From: Phoenix dactylifera | Taxonomy: Eukaryota > Streptophyta > Magnoliopsida > Arecales > Arecaceae | Assembly: GCF_009389715.1 (NCBI RefSeq) | Contig: NC_052397.1 | Location: 15,820,129-15,884,128 of the forward strand | Length of the DNA: 64,000 nucleotides | Reading direction: 5' to 3' | In this document: positions 46,701 through 58,660 of the stretch, in pieces | How the letters are laid out: every line of letters begins with the position of its first letter | Position numbering within the stretch: position 1 is the stretch's first letter | Notes under the pieces: generated by a model | Told to the model about the DNA's origin: nothing | The model's database searches: none | The model's input: the letters and a program-made list of their open reading frames with translations, nothing else | Translations under genes and position numbers: made by a program

Positions 46701-49700
46701 AAAGTGACTGCCAAAGAACTTTATAAGTATCCAAGTATCCGATATTTATCTGTCTCAAATATGCATCTGATACGGATCATCGGAGCTGGATGCGAGTGCC
46801 CAAGTAACACCGGTTAAAAAGGGAGAAAAAAAAAGAAGAGATGAATTGTATGATTTAGAGGGTAGTTTGTAGTTTGAATATCCTTGTACTGTAGAATACT
46901 AGAATTCATCTCTCATTTGGGCTTTTGTACCTCAATGTTAGCTGGCAGTTACATATCTTGTAAAAAGGATGATCACTTCACATGAGTTGTTGATATCTTA
47001 TATTTTCTTAGTTTTCAAGTGCTTCTTTGTTGATACTTTGAATGTGTTTTGCTACCTATCTTTAATGAATTTAAGATTTCCTATTTAAGATTCTTTTAAT
47101 CTATCAATATTTTTTGTACAGGGCAAAAAAGTAAATTCTTTACATATGTGTATTTCATACATGCAATTACAACCATGTGGATATTCAATTCTATAAAGGG
47201 TAGGCATATTGGTGTCTAATTCAAGTGAGATTATTATATTTCCTGTTATAACTGACCATGGATTAAGTGCCAATTTGCATGGGATAGCACAAAACAATAT
47301 GGATTGTGCCAGTGCTAGTATCAAGTTAGCAAATTACCTCCTTGTGATATTTCAATCCTTCCAATCAGTTGTATTACAACATATCAAAGTACCGAACCGG
47401 TGCCGCCGGCCAACCGGTCCGGGCTCCGGTATCGGCACGACGAATCTTGGTTCTAAGCTACTATTTTTATTTAGCGACAAGTCTCCATCTTCTTAAGCTA
47501 TCATAGTCTATACATCCTTGGACATGTTATTCGTTAAATAATAATTAAGGCCCTAATTAGATGCACAAAAACGCCACGACATTGACCAATTTTTGTTCCT
47601 TGCAAATAGTTCCTATACAAGTGTTTGGATACATGTTTTAAGGTATGAAAAATACTCCAAAACAGACCCCATACTAAAGTATTTTCATACTTCACTAAAG
47701 CCAATCTCACTTATAGCATTTATCTTGTCCAATCCCCCAGCTTATGTGCCTTATTTGCTATTGTTTCCGAATCCCTATTGTGCTTACCCCTAGTCCATTA
47801 CCACAATGTTGACGATACTAGCCACAGCAACAACACTGGCGGTCTCCACTGATCATGGTGATGGCGCGGACGACAATCATGCCCCTGGCCTTTCTCTCCC
47901 ATTTTTCTATCCAGGCCACCTCCAAATGATCCCTAGCCATTCGGTTCGTGCCCCATCTTTGCCAGCCCATACCCCTTTGCTAGCTAGATCCTTCATCCCG
48001 CTTCCCAAATTCGGTTAACCAAATTCACCTGGTCTCTTGGAGGATCTCAACACACATTTGGCGACCCATCTCCAATTCCCACTTCCCCATTCCCCATACT
48101 GTCGCCGCCGCCACCACCGTAATCATGGTGATGCAAGTAGCAGTGATGGCGGCGGTGATTATTGTGGCTATGGTGGTGGCTGTCTTGGTGACATGGTGGT
48201 GATTGTGGTTGTCCCATTGTGGTGGTGGTTATATTGATGATGATGGCGATGATTGCAGTTCCAGTGGCCATGGTAATGGTGCCCAAATAGTTGTGGTGGT
48301 CACAGTGATGGTGGTGGTGATTGTGATGGTTGTCTAGGTGATGGTGGTGGGCATGATGATTGCAGTAATGACGGTGGTGGTGATCCTTGTATTGTGGTGG
48401 TCATGATCGTGATGGTGATGATGGTGCCCATGGTGGCAGCGATGGTGTTGGCAATTGTAATGGTGGTGATGGTGGTGATGAAGATGGCAATGGTAATGGT
48501 GGTTGTGGTCACATGGACACTGGTGGTGATTGATGTGGCCAAAGGTTAGGCTGTTAGGGTTCATATTGTCTGGAATACAGTGGGTTGGCAACCAATTCTT
48601 GTGGGAGGAAAAAACTTTTCTTGATTTTCTTTTGATCCTAGCCAAACAGCTATAAATCTAATATCCCAGAGTAAAAGTTTTGCATCGTACTGGCATGATT
48701 TATATTAGAGAAGTTTTGTTCTCTAGAAGTTCTTTCAAATTACCGAATAGGACCTAAGATGTTCAAGCATAAGGTCCTGAAGGCAATTAGTGGCCCACGG
48801 CATAGTCCTAGCTTAATTCTTTAGAAACTTTGATAATTGTATGTGATTGCTTCATGATTCCTGGAGGGTGCATGCTCTCTCTAGCATTTCTATACATTAG
48901 CCATTTGTATTTTCTTTCTATAATTATAATGTGATGCAGATTTTATATAGTGAATGTTGCTTCTTGTTCTTTATAGATCAAATCAGTATATGAGACACCC
49001 TACCCTTTTTTTTCACCTATTCAGGTATATGAAGGTGCTGTTTACATGCATCAAGGCGTCACCCATCTTGTGAAAGAATTAGACTCATCAAGAAAGATTG
49101 CTTTTTGCCAAAAAGCTGATTTGAAGTATTATACAAAGACACGTGACTACACAGACATTATTGTTACTGGAGATGACCTTGTATGTATAGCTATTAAACC
49201 TTTTAGAATGCAATTTATTTTCATTCATTAATTGACAATGCTGTCTTTTCCCCAAGAACTACCTTTCAGTTCATCTTTATGAATATCCCATCCTTGTTTT
49301 TGATGATTGAATGGTTTTTCCCAAGTTCAGTTGATTTCAGTCATATGACTGTCATCTATGTACGCCATTGTTTTTTTTCCTTTTTTATTTAGTGAAGTTT
49401 TCCTCAATTTAGAATTTAATGGTTATGTAGACTCCTTTTTTTTCTTTCCTTTTCTACTATATATTTTTTAAATTGTCTGAAAGTAAGAGTTTGAGATGTA
49501 GAAGTTTTTTTTCTTTTCTTTAGCCTTTTCTTCTTTTGGCACTTCTAAACTTTAAAGACTGGAAATGGATTTTCAAGTTTTTGAGCTTGACTCATCACTG
49601 AGATTGTCAAGGTTCTAGAATCAGGTCTTACAAAGATCCATGGTGTGGTGATAGCCCATTTGTGTGCGAACCTCTTGGGTATCCTTTATATCCTAATAGT

Positions 49701-52700
49701 GAACATTGCGGGTCAGTTTTTGATGATGCTTTCTGCAGGGTGGATTTAAATCTTGCAGTTGTCATTTGAAAATAATCAAAATAGTGGAGATTATCACTAC
49801 CTTATCTCCTAGCTGTATAAATAGTCGTAGATTGCCCATACGTATCTAGGTTATCGAGTATTGCAGGATTTATTATTGCTAATTTGCTGTTTGGAATGAC
49901 ACTCTTAAATTGACTCTAAAATTATAAAAAACAATTGATTGTTCTTTTCTTTGTTGTCTTTAGGGTTATCCACCAGTGAGGGCATCAGAATTTGAGAAAC
50001 TAAGAACAACTGCCCAAGCAAATGCTTGCAAAGTAACAACCAAATGGTTTGGCTTTTATCGCATATGGAGAGCAAGTAACAGGATATTTGACAGAGTTGA
50101 GCTTTCTTTACCTTCATATTCCTTTGAATCCCAGGTTAGTGGTACAAATCATTTTATTTTTAATTTTTTCGTACTCTGACTTTTCAAGCTTTTGCTCAAT
50201 TTTTGGGTACCATTCTTTCAAATGGTTATGCAGGCAGCTTGGATACGGATTCCTCCGTCAGTAAAGACAGCTGTGGAGATGCAGAACCTTCCATTTCGTG
50301 CAGGGATGCATGCTGCTTCCCATGCTCTCCTCAACGTAGTTCCATTGTAAGTTCTTGTCACTTTGTTGTCTAGAGCCAGTTCGATTGTTTAATACTAGCA
50401 GGGTGATCGATAAGCTGTAAATTTATCAGATGGTTGGCCTAAATTAGGCCACTTGCCCTTGATAAGATGAGTTGCTGGTTCTCTTTTTTCCAGTGCATCC
50501 CTCAGACTGTAGGAACTGACAGCTTGCCGGGTTTCTTCTACTAATTATGAATAGAACTTTCATTTTTAAATATTAATTTAGGAACATACAAGTTCTACAT
50601 TTGCATATATGCTGCAGTTTATTATTTAAGCTTGCATTTTGTCTGATATGCGCTATACCATATGAATGTAATGGCTATGCATATTTTATATGTAGGCATA
50701 TGATGTGCAACACTTCCGACTTGGGTACTGAGTGTGCAAATCCCCATGAAACTCGTGCTATTCCTGAAAGAATTTTGTTGTATGATCAACATCCTGGAGG
50801 TATTGGTATTACAGCACAGGTAAATATTGAAGTCTAAGTCCCGATAATATGAATGCTATCTTAGAAAGGTTTAGGTGTTGCCATCATCGCATTTTTAAAT
50901 TTTTAGGTGCTTGTTTAAGAATCTTGTGGTGGGTGAGTGGGGCGCGGATTATTGCTTAATTCCAATTTCTTACTTTGACATTGGGCAATGTCAATGTTTA
51001 GAATAAAGTTTTAAACCCGTCCACCAGTCAAGACATACATACGCGTGCACGCTCATGTATGTATTTATGCAAACAGGCATTTAGCGGTCCCACATGGTCA
51101 TATGTGCTCATTCCAACCCCTCTAAATGCGTGTGGGCACATACACATGCAAGCAGGCATGAAACATGCATAGGTACTCACAACACTATCACTGCTCACTC
51201 ATGCATACAACTCCATGTATGTATTTGCACAGACAAACCCACACTTGCATGGCTGTCTTCATACGCATGCCCAGTTCCTAGATCAACCACTTGTGCATAG
51301 ATATTTATGCTCATACATGCAGGCACTCAAAGAAGCATACATGCACCTGCATGTGCACACTTTCATGCATTGAGAGATCCAAAAACAAAATTTTGAAAGT
51401 CTTCTTATTATGAGTTAAGTGGCCAGAAAATAATGGTCTTAATTTAGCTAGATTGAATAAAGCTACATGATATGTTATATGAACTGAAATCACTATTGAT
51501 CATGACAGATTCAGCTCACTGCTTGTAAACGTACGGACTAGAGTTCAACATGTTTGAATGTAACGGAGAATCGTCTATTAATAAGAAATATAAGGGCACT
51601 TGTATTAGGCACAAATATAGAAATTAGGAAATTTTATTTTATAGGAAAATTAGAAAAAATTATTTTTATGTGGACTCTAGAATTAGAATTTTATGATGAC
51701 TCTAGTATTTTATTTTTGTGCGGACTTAGATATAAATCCATTGTTATGTTAATTGGGAACACAGTTTTTACATTATTGAGTTTCGAGAATATAGAATATT
51801 GAGTTGCTGTCTCCCTTTGCCTTCTTCTGCGACTCTTTCCTTTTCTTCTTTTTCTTCTCTCTCCTTCTGTCCTGCATCAATTGATCTGATGGTGATGTTA
51901 AATTTGTTAGTTACTTTTGGAAGACACTTTGGTAATTTGATGTTTTCCTCTGTATTCCACCCCCAAACTGATGATCAAACTGAAACACTTAATTATAGTT
52001 TGAGTGATTTGCTTAGATGTCTGGTTGGAGACAAATAGGGTAATTGGGATTTGGTGCTATCTACTACTGAATTCGCTTATCATCTTTGTTCATAGGTCAA
52101 CGATTAACAGCCTAACTGAGTGTGTTTATGGATATCAACCCCATACCCTTATTGATCTTGTTCCTTTGCCTGATACCCATGTTTCTGAATTTGCAGAAAA
52201 TTTTGCCCAACATATGCATGATTCATATATAGAGATTAGGCACAAAATTGTAATGATTAATGCAGATTATAAACTTGCTGCTGATATTGCATCATAAGGC
52301 TAAGTAGTTTAATGTAGGGCATATTATCATGGTTCACATTCATCTAGAATGTTTGCCTAAAAGTTCTTTCAAGAAATTGCATGCCCAAGTCATTGGCCCA
52401 TTTTCCATTATTAGAAAACTTGGACCAATGTATATTTACTTGATTTACCTGGTCATATGAATGTTAGTCTTGTTTTCAATTTGGAGGATTGATTACCTTA
52501 CCGAGACACCTTGAGCCCTCTGCTTTGCTATCTAGCATTCTTGCAAGTACTTCAGTTCCTAAGGCACCATATTTTCTTTAGCAGCGAGATGAGATTAAGA
52601 CAATTATGGATGATCGGAGTGTTACTTCTTCTAATGGTGGCTTCCATCATTTTCTTGTCCAATGGAAAGGCCATCCTTGATCTGACATTTCTTGGATTCC

Positions 52701-53457
52701 ACTTGCCTTGGATCTTGAATTTCTTGAGTAATACTTGCAATAAACTCTTTGGAATCGAGTTCTTTCCAACTGGGGGAGTTTGACGGAGGATCGTCCATTA
52801 ATAAGAAATCTAGGCGCACTTATTTTAGGTGCAAATATAGAAATTAAAATTTATTTGGATATTAGAGAATTTTATTTTTATGTGGACTATAGAGCTAGAT
52901 TTTTGTGGACTCTAAAGTTAGAATTTTATCTAGACTCTAGAATTTTATTTTTATGCGGACTCTAGCATTTTATTTTTATACGGACTCTTATTAGGGTTTT
53001 GGATTGTCTATATAAATCCATTGCTATGTTAATTGTGAACACGGTTTGTATTATTGAGTTTTGAGAATACAGAATATTGAGTTACTCTCTCTCTCTACCT
53101 TTTTTTCCTCCTCCTCCCTCTTATTCTTCTTCTTCTCTCCCTCTCCTTACGTCATGTCAGAATGTTTCTTGGTTACATATTAGAACATGTATTTTGCTCT
53201 TAATTTGCCTATATTATGATCAGTATACAAGGAAGAAAACCTTGAGAGCATTTGTTTGCTAGTTTTTAATCATCGTAAATGTTGTATATCATTATTGGCC
53301 ATATGGACTTTTAATTTGGAATCTTGTCATGTATGTTGCACCAATTAAGATTTATTCTTAGATCCTGCTAGGATAATTCTAACTTAGCTAGCACGTGCAC
53401 ACTTGTACGCATGCATACAGACGTGTCCACAGGCATGTACACTCACATAGAAATCAC

Positions 53458-53501
<44 letters not shown>

Positions 53502-54700
53502 TAGTAGTTCTACTGCAATGATGCGCCCTTTATTTAGGTGGATGTGGCCCAGGTTAAATATGCTTCAACTTGAAGAGACTTGTTATGATCCTAACCAATG
53601 CATAGGCATTATGGATGGGTTAGGTTTGAGTCACAACCAAGCAGATACAAGACCACCATGATCCATGGCTATCATCCTCAATGGCGCAGTCTGTTGCGGC
53701 TTTTTCTCTAGTCTAGGTAGTCCTTTCCCATCTCACTGCTTTCACTCCAAGGCAATTAGGTAGTCCTTCCCATGTAATTGCTTTCACCCTAGGACAGTTA
53801 GATAGCCTTTTCGGTGTGGTGGCTAAATTCTAGTCACTAGGTAGCCTTACCCATAGGCAACTCATTATGGCCTTTTCTTTTTCTTGCTTTTTTCCCCATT
53901 GGTTACCCCCTTGGTGACTCAAAACTTCAGATGTGGGTCTAGCTCTAATACCAATTATTTTGATCCTAACTAACACACTCAAAATGCCTAGGCATTAGGG
54001 ATGCATTAGGCTTGGGTCCTGACTAGGTAAATGGCAAGTCTGAATGGTAAAACTAGCAAAACATAGATCATGAATGAGCACTGCTGTGATTATTCTCATA
54101 TTTATCTGATCCTTTCACCCTATATGCAACTTTTGCTAATTCTTTTTTTCTTCTTTTTTTTATAATGTTGAATCATAATGTTGGTTCATACAGGTTGTAA
54201 TGCCCAATTTTTGGCTTTATCTAAACATGAATGTTACACGTGCATGCCCTTGGTAACACAAATTTCAAGTTTTGTAACAGGTCCAACTACTCTTTGGGGA
54301 ACTCCTAACAGCGGCCTTAGAACTAATTTCAGCATGCAACTGCATGAGTCGTTCTGGTTGTCCAAATTGTGTACAAGTAAGGCCCAGTCATCTTCATTCC
54401 AAACCCCTTTTTTTACCAAGAAAATGGAAAAAGAAGCAGTGTTTATCAAGGTCTTGTGTCGTAGGTGCTATCATGTAGCGAATACAATGAAGTTCTGGAC
54501 AAGGAGGCTGCCATTGTAATTCTTGTGGTATGATGTTTTATGTTGGTGGAACTTACATCCCATATATGTTAGTGCCCTTTCTGCTAGATCTATAATTTGA
54601 CTTTGTAAAGGCGATTTGGTTTGTGCAGGATGTGATCGAAGCTGAGAAGTCATATTTTGAAGGCAAAGAGAAGATATTTGAAAACTCTGCTGCAAACTAG
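31782..54700 (+). CDS. HRQ1: ATP-dependent DNA helicase HRQ1 with ubiquitin-like domain, 27 exons
   Basis: Exons: 31782-31931, 32179-32904, 33806-33926, 34031-34128, 34760-34897, 35112-35180, 35271-35393, 35488-35637, 35828-35959, 36055-36134, 36319-36413, 36525-36592, 38449-38544, 38685-38755, 43541-43648, 43794-43869, 45162-45298, 45390-45549, 45676-45855, 45950-46066, 49025-49180, 49964-50134, 50234-50346, 50696-50819, 54281-54376, 54465-54527, 54629-54700. All introns are GT-AG and phases join into 1229 aa without a stop. Residues 1-81 look like a ubiquitin fold. The helicase core has Walker A TSSGKS (494-499), DETH (601-604), TATSANP (639-645), ATNALELGID (786-795) and QQAGRSGRR (816-824). 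The carboxy end has YDQHPGGIG (1141-1149) and a Cys cluster (1172, 1174, 1180, 1183, 1189), probably zinc-binding. Known HRQ1 proteins unwind DNA 3'-5' in crosslink repair; the nuclear role here is inferred. Most homologues have DEAH, not DETH. Confidence 0.93.
40491..42629. mobile_element. 2.1-kb foldback PIF/Harbinger-like element in HRQ1 intron 14
   Basis: Long imperfect terminal inverted repeats: the left end starts GGCCCTGTTTGGGGAGCTTT, and the right end is the reverse complement of GGCCCCGTTTGAGGGAGCTTT. The repeats extend for over 200 bases each side (ATGTTTGGTAAAATTTT on the left, AAATTTTTACCAAACAT on the right). TAA flanks both ends (40488-40490, 42630-42632). AT-rich inner arms are also inverted (about 41050-41400 against 41570 onward). 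The left arm alone carries a GC-rich segment (about 40740-40930) and an AATA run. At 41407 a second terminus, GGCCCCGTTTGGGGGAGCT preceded by TTA, sits in the loop, suggesting a nested or rearranged copy. Confidence 0.85.
41740..42410. repeat. AT-rich tandem repeat, about 128-138 bp per unit
   Basis: The phrase TTAATTTTTCATAATATAA recurs at 41875, 42003, 42141 and 42279, with partial units on both sides. Each unit also holds AATATTAAATTATTTAAC and GTATAATACAATA. It is internal to the foldback element, so it probably arose by unit expansion inside one arm. Confidence 0.85.
44500..44680. repeat. GGTACC-rich dispersed repeat in HRQ1 intron 16
   Basis: Repeated short words such as GTACCAGT, GGTACGTC, GGTATGGTA and ACCGGTAC make up this stretch. 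Similar but more diverged sequence is at 7090-7225 and 21610-21790, and a GC-rich piece at 47385-47460 (ACCGAACCGG to CCGGTATCGG). I infer a non-coding transposon family, class not determined. Confidence 0.5.
48040..48545. repeat. TGG/TGA trinucleotide-rich tract in HRQ1 intron 20
   Basis: About 500 bases dominated by GGTGGTGAT-type words on the plus strand. It opens several spurious His- or Thr-rich frames on the minus strand. No ordered unit longer than 9-12 bases was evident. Confidence 0.8.
51030..51360. repeat. Degenerate CATGCAT/ACATAC-rich tract in HRQ1 intron 24
   Basis: Words such as CATGCATAC, ATGTATGTATTT and GGCATG recur without a fixed period. A similar tract (about 53393-53455) follows the Gypsy relic and runs into a GA microsatellite. 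Confidence 0.55.
51559..53154 (+). mobile_element. Internally deleted Ty3/Gypsy relic in HRQ1 intron 24
   Basis: Two LTR-like stretches (51559-51879 and 52781-53154) share CGGAG(A/G)ATCGTC(T/C)ATTAATAAG at the start, ATAAATCCATTG(T/C)TATGTTAATTG in the middle and a CT-rich end. The right one begins TGACGG and ends CGTCA, and is preceded by a purine tract GGGGGAG. Only 900 bases lie between. They still read an integrase end with FHPQTDDQTE and LRCLVGDK, then broken pieces resembling the post-integrase region (FLVQWKG on another frame). Protease, reverse transcriptase and RNase H are gone. I found no clean target duplication. Confidence 0.82.
53461..53496. repeat. GA dinucleotide microsatellite (18 units)
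   Basis: An uninterrupted GA run inside HRQ1 intron 24. It is useful as a marker but has no other visible role. Confidence 0.95.
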
Positions 54701-57700
54701 CAGTTGGTGTTCTAAGTATCATGGCAAAGCCAGGCAGAGTTTTTTCTACACTACTGCAAGGTATGCTGTGGTTGTAGTTTGGAATTATGTAATCACTATT
54801 GCATGCTAATCCTGATGTCAGGGCATCTATATCATTCACTACTGAAGATGCAGACAACCATCCCAGCTTCCTGTCGATAAACCCATGCCCAAAAACTTCT
54901 GTCCGGATAGGTGCATATTTTTTGATAGAACGGTGGTGTCCACCCAGTATTTCATCAAAACATGGAATCAGAACAAAGCCTGTGAAGGGAGTCAGAAGAC
55001 AGTACCAGCGTAGATGAGAAAGTGTCGGCATGAAACTGACTGCTGCTGAACCAGTTGAGACAGTGGAAATTGATTAACATATACCATTGGTACTTGCAAA
55101 TATGTAGATCGCATGGGGTAGATGAGGTGGCGACTGGTGTAATGCTTTGTTGTATGTTATATGTATCCCTTTACAATGTGTCATGAAAACTTGTTACATT
55201 GGTGAGCCCATCCATAATCGTTACTCTGCTGCCCTTCCTTCTACTTCGATGCATATCATTTTTAGCCAACGCATCGAAGTGTTTTTTTGTTCCAGTGCCT
55301 CTGCTTAATACCTAGGGTTCAAAGTGGAAAATTTTCTGATTGCTTAATGTCAATGCTTGTGAGTAGAGGGGAGAAACTAGTTCCTTCTCTGATGGACTTC
55401 TTTACTTTATATTTTTATCCTTGGCTTGCCTTCGATGATTTGCATCTTTGGTAGTGAGAAATGCAACATACGGATGAAGTTCATGAAGAAGTGGGAGTAG
55501 AAATTGACACGGAAGTAATGGCTATTGCTTATTTTCCATCCTGTTCCTTTGATGAATAAACTGGTCTGGGGTCCGAGAATGGGCTTAGGCCCCAAAAGGT
55601 TGGCAGGATGCTGATGGATAAAACTATCATGGATTCAAATTTTAATGCTTCTGCATCGTAGACTTATTGGTAGATTTTTGGTAGATGCTACTCTCTTTGG
55701 TAGCTAATTGGGTACTAAATAGAGGTACCCAATTAGGTATCCTTAGATACCACCCTGCAAGAGGGTGAATAATTGAGGAAATACGATCTCATGGAAGAGG
55801 AGAGAGATTTCGGAAATCATAGGTCACTGATCGGCGTGATCTGGAAAAATATAGGCGATTATAAGCTGACAGAAAGGTGTCTATCCTTATAAACAATAGT
55901 GGAGCCCAACCCTGTCTGTACCTTGAATGAGTAAAAAAAAAGAAAGAAAAGAAAAATCACCGGCGCATGCCATATTGCCATGCAAGGATTGGTGCACTCA
56001 TACCCCCAACCCGATCTTGTATCCAACCTAACACTTGAACTGCACCAATTACTTCTAGCCGAATGGCATGGAATTTATCTTTTGGTACCATAGTTTTGCT
56101 CTGCAGCATTACCCGATATCGCAGAAAATAAAAAGAATCTCGATCCATTAAATTGCTTCACAATTTAATAATAAAGAATGATAGTTTTTGTGGCCAGGCC
56201 TGCCAACTTGCTCAAAATAAATAAATTAGGAAAAGAATTAGTTTTACCGCGGCGTCAGATTTGATGGGTCACCACGAATCGGAGAAACCCTTGCAACCTA
56301 GTCCTACATTAGTTATGGACTAACATTAAAACGATGACCACACAAGTAATGGTTAAAAATAAAATATACCACCTTTTACTTAGATCTCCATTTTTAATTT
56401 CTTCTCATCTCTTTCACTCTCATCTTCTTTACGTGATTATACTTTATCTTTATTTTAAGATATATAATTAACAAGTGAAGCCATGATTAAATTCACAGGT
56501 TAGATATACTTGTATAGAATTAAATATGAATTGACTATTTTCAGCCTAATTATATGTAAACCGGGTATATATTGAGATATTTTTTTTTTTTAGCCTGAGC
56601 CATCCTACTGCCACTCCACCTAATATTCATGAATCGTGCATTCCGGCTTTAAAAAGTCCAAAATGTACACTATCCATTGATTTTTGATCACACCATAACA
56701 AAATCAAACTAATAGTCATCAGATCAAGAGATGAAGATGAATATTTTTCCCTTCTGCCAGAATTATGATGGATGCACTGTTTTGTAAAATTATCAAGCCA
56801 ATATTCAAACCCAAAACGCTCAGTGGGTGCAACCCCTGAACAGTATGCAATTGGCTAGTTACTGTTGAAGTACAAGAATGTTTTCTGGTTTTATGTGTGC
56901 AAGTGCACTGAATTCTCTATAAAAGCAACCTCTAGCCTCCCAACCTCTCTCTGAAGTCCAAGTGGACAGTGCTTCTGGACTCCTCTCAACCCACCAAGAA
57001 GATTCCTAGTGGAAGCGACTCCCCACTCTCTTCAAGGTCATGGTAAAATCTTTCTATTGGACCATATTGCACGCTTGGTGGCTCGCCTGGGGAGAAGACT
57101 TCTTTTTCCTCTTTTTTTTTTCCTTACACACAAAGGTACAATAATGAGGCTTACCAAAAGAAAAGCAAGGAAAAAAAAAAGAAGAAGAAAAAGAAAGAAA
57201 CAGTATGTTTGCCTAGTGGAAAATTGGTGCTCATCTTTGTCGTGTCTGTGGTCTAGCACTTTAGTTTTTCCAACCGCATTCAGTGATATTTTATTTTTTG
57301 ATCTTATTTGATGTATTCATGTTAGATATGTATGTTCTATCTGCTTTATTAAAAAAAAAAAAAAAACCAGTGGACACGTACAATGAAGCTTTCTGTGCTA
57401 CAAAAATATCTTTTCATGACTCCTTAAGTCAACCTAGCAGGGAACCGGTGGCAATGAGAGACCTAAAATTTGTGGTCGCCTCAAATCATTAGATCAAAAG
57501 CTCTATGTTGACCTCCATTACATATTTGGATGGTGGTAGAGACAAAGACACGTTGACTTCAGGAAGCCTTGAAGCTGCACCAAACAGAATTCAAACCCAT
57601 GAAATATATATCAAGCTTCTTTACTTTTTCCATGGCTACTATCTCTGACCTCCAAAATTAGTTCTATCGTCAGCGTAAATGTTTGGTTGAAATTTTGATT

Positions 57701-58164
57701 TAAGTGAACTGGTACTTTAAGCAAACGATGCAGGGTAAGCTTTGCTGCATAGAGATTGCTAGCTTCTGTTATTACGTGGTGTTTGGTTGCGGAATCAGTT
57801 GCAAGATATCTCTCAAAGTAGGAGGATATCTTCCAAGTTCTTGCTGAACATCAAAGAATTGGGGCTTATATGGTATAAATTTATTTAACCCAAAACGGCG
57901 GAATAGACTTATACCATGGAATAGTCCTATCTCTATTCCCTTAAAATTCTTTTGCCGTTGGAATTGATGGCTTGTCTTTCACCTTGTTAATTAAGGCTAC
58001 TGCCCAGTGGATTCAATCTATTAGCCTCTTACTACTTGGTTCACGAAATACTGCCATTTCAACATGTAGCTGGAATGAATGTACCCCCATCTAGCAACCC
58101 CCTCCTTCTCGAACAGAAAGAGAAAAAAAATTGGCCCTTACTTAGCCGTTATTCTTGAACTGCT
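54701..58164. other. HRQ1 3' side and intergenic DNA, no gene seen
   Basis: The HRQ1 3' UTR begins here but I cannot fix its end. The longest ORF, 186 aa on the minus strand at 54471-55031, overlaps HRQ1 exons 26 and 27 on the opposite strand and has no motif. A strong TATA motif at 56918 stands without an obvious gene. An A-run at about 57349-57366 could be a retroposed tail. Confidence 0.5.
56918..56925 (+). promoter_or_regulatory. Orphan TATA box
   Basis: TATAAAAG is followed by a CT-rich leader-like stretch (CCTCCCAACCTCTCTCTG), which looks like a core promoter. The next 400 bases contain only a low-complexity frame without ATG, then an A-run. It may be the promoter of a lost gene, of a non-coding RNA or of a transposon. 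Confidence 0.35.
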
Positions 58165-58655
58165 AAAGCCAACAATTTTTTTTTATGCAGTGGAGATTTG
58201 CACTGATCGAGCATGAGTACAACCAATAAGATAAAAAAAAAAAATGATGGAGAGAGAAAGAAACAGACTCGTGATTCTCTCAAAGAATCCCTTCCGAATA
58301 ATGTGCAAAATAGCAGGCGACCTAGTCAGCAGCACTATCGTCTTCCGATAGACATGAGTGGCCCAGAAGGAGCCAAATCCTCTCGAGAGTCTGCGTATGT
58401 TTCGAAGCAACGGATGCCAGTTGTCATTGCTGTGTCGGCATTGAATCCATCCGATCACTGTAGCCGAGTCTCCTTCAAGATAAATGTTGTCCACATCTAA
58501 AACTAGTCTCGCATAAGTGTTGCCCTCCCATGCAGCTCTCAACTCTATTTCGATGATAGTCGCATCGAAAATAAAAGCCAATATTTTCATTTGCTTGTAT
58601 AGGTGCTGCTGAAATCTTGCTGTGGCCAATGAAAGCCCTCCTACCTTCTCCGTTT
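58165..58655 (-). pseudogene. LINE RNase H relic
   Basis: The minus strand reads DATIIEIELRAAWEG, YLEGDSATVIGWIQ, HPLLRNIRRL and ATHVYRK, the same RNase H end seen at 17699 and 24864. The T-run near 58169-58178 would be its poly(A) tail. The MITE at 58661 lies just beyond the 5' end of the readable part. Confidence 0.75.
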
Positions 58656-58660
58656 TCTTA

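Noticed and set aside
48037-48645. His/Thr/Gly-rich ORFs
   Set aside because: They are translations of a TGG/TGA repeat inside an HRQ1 intron.
54471-55031. 186-aa minus-strand ORF
   Set aside because: It overlaps HRQ1 exons 26-27 on the opposite strand and has no conserved motif or sensible start.
55957-56148. Another LINE RNase H fragment on the minus strand
   Set aside because: Only VIGAVQVLGWIQ faintly resembles the motif, and no tail or further domain is present.
57009-57311. 100-aa ORF after the orphan TATA box
   Set aside because: It starts at GTG, is Phe- and Lys-rich from homopolymers, and has no homology signal.
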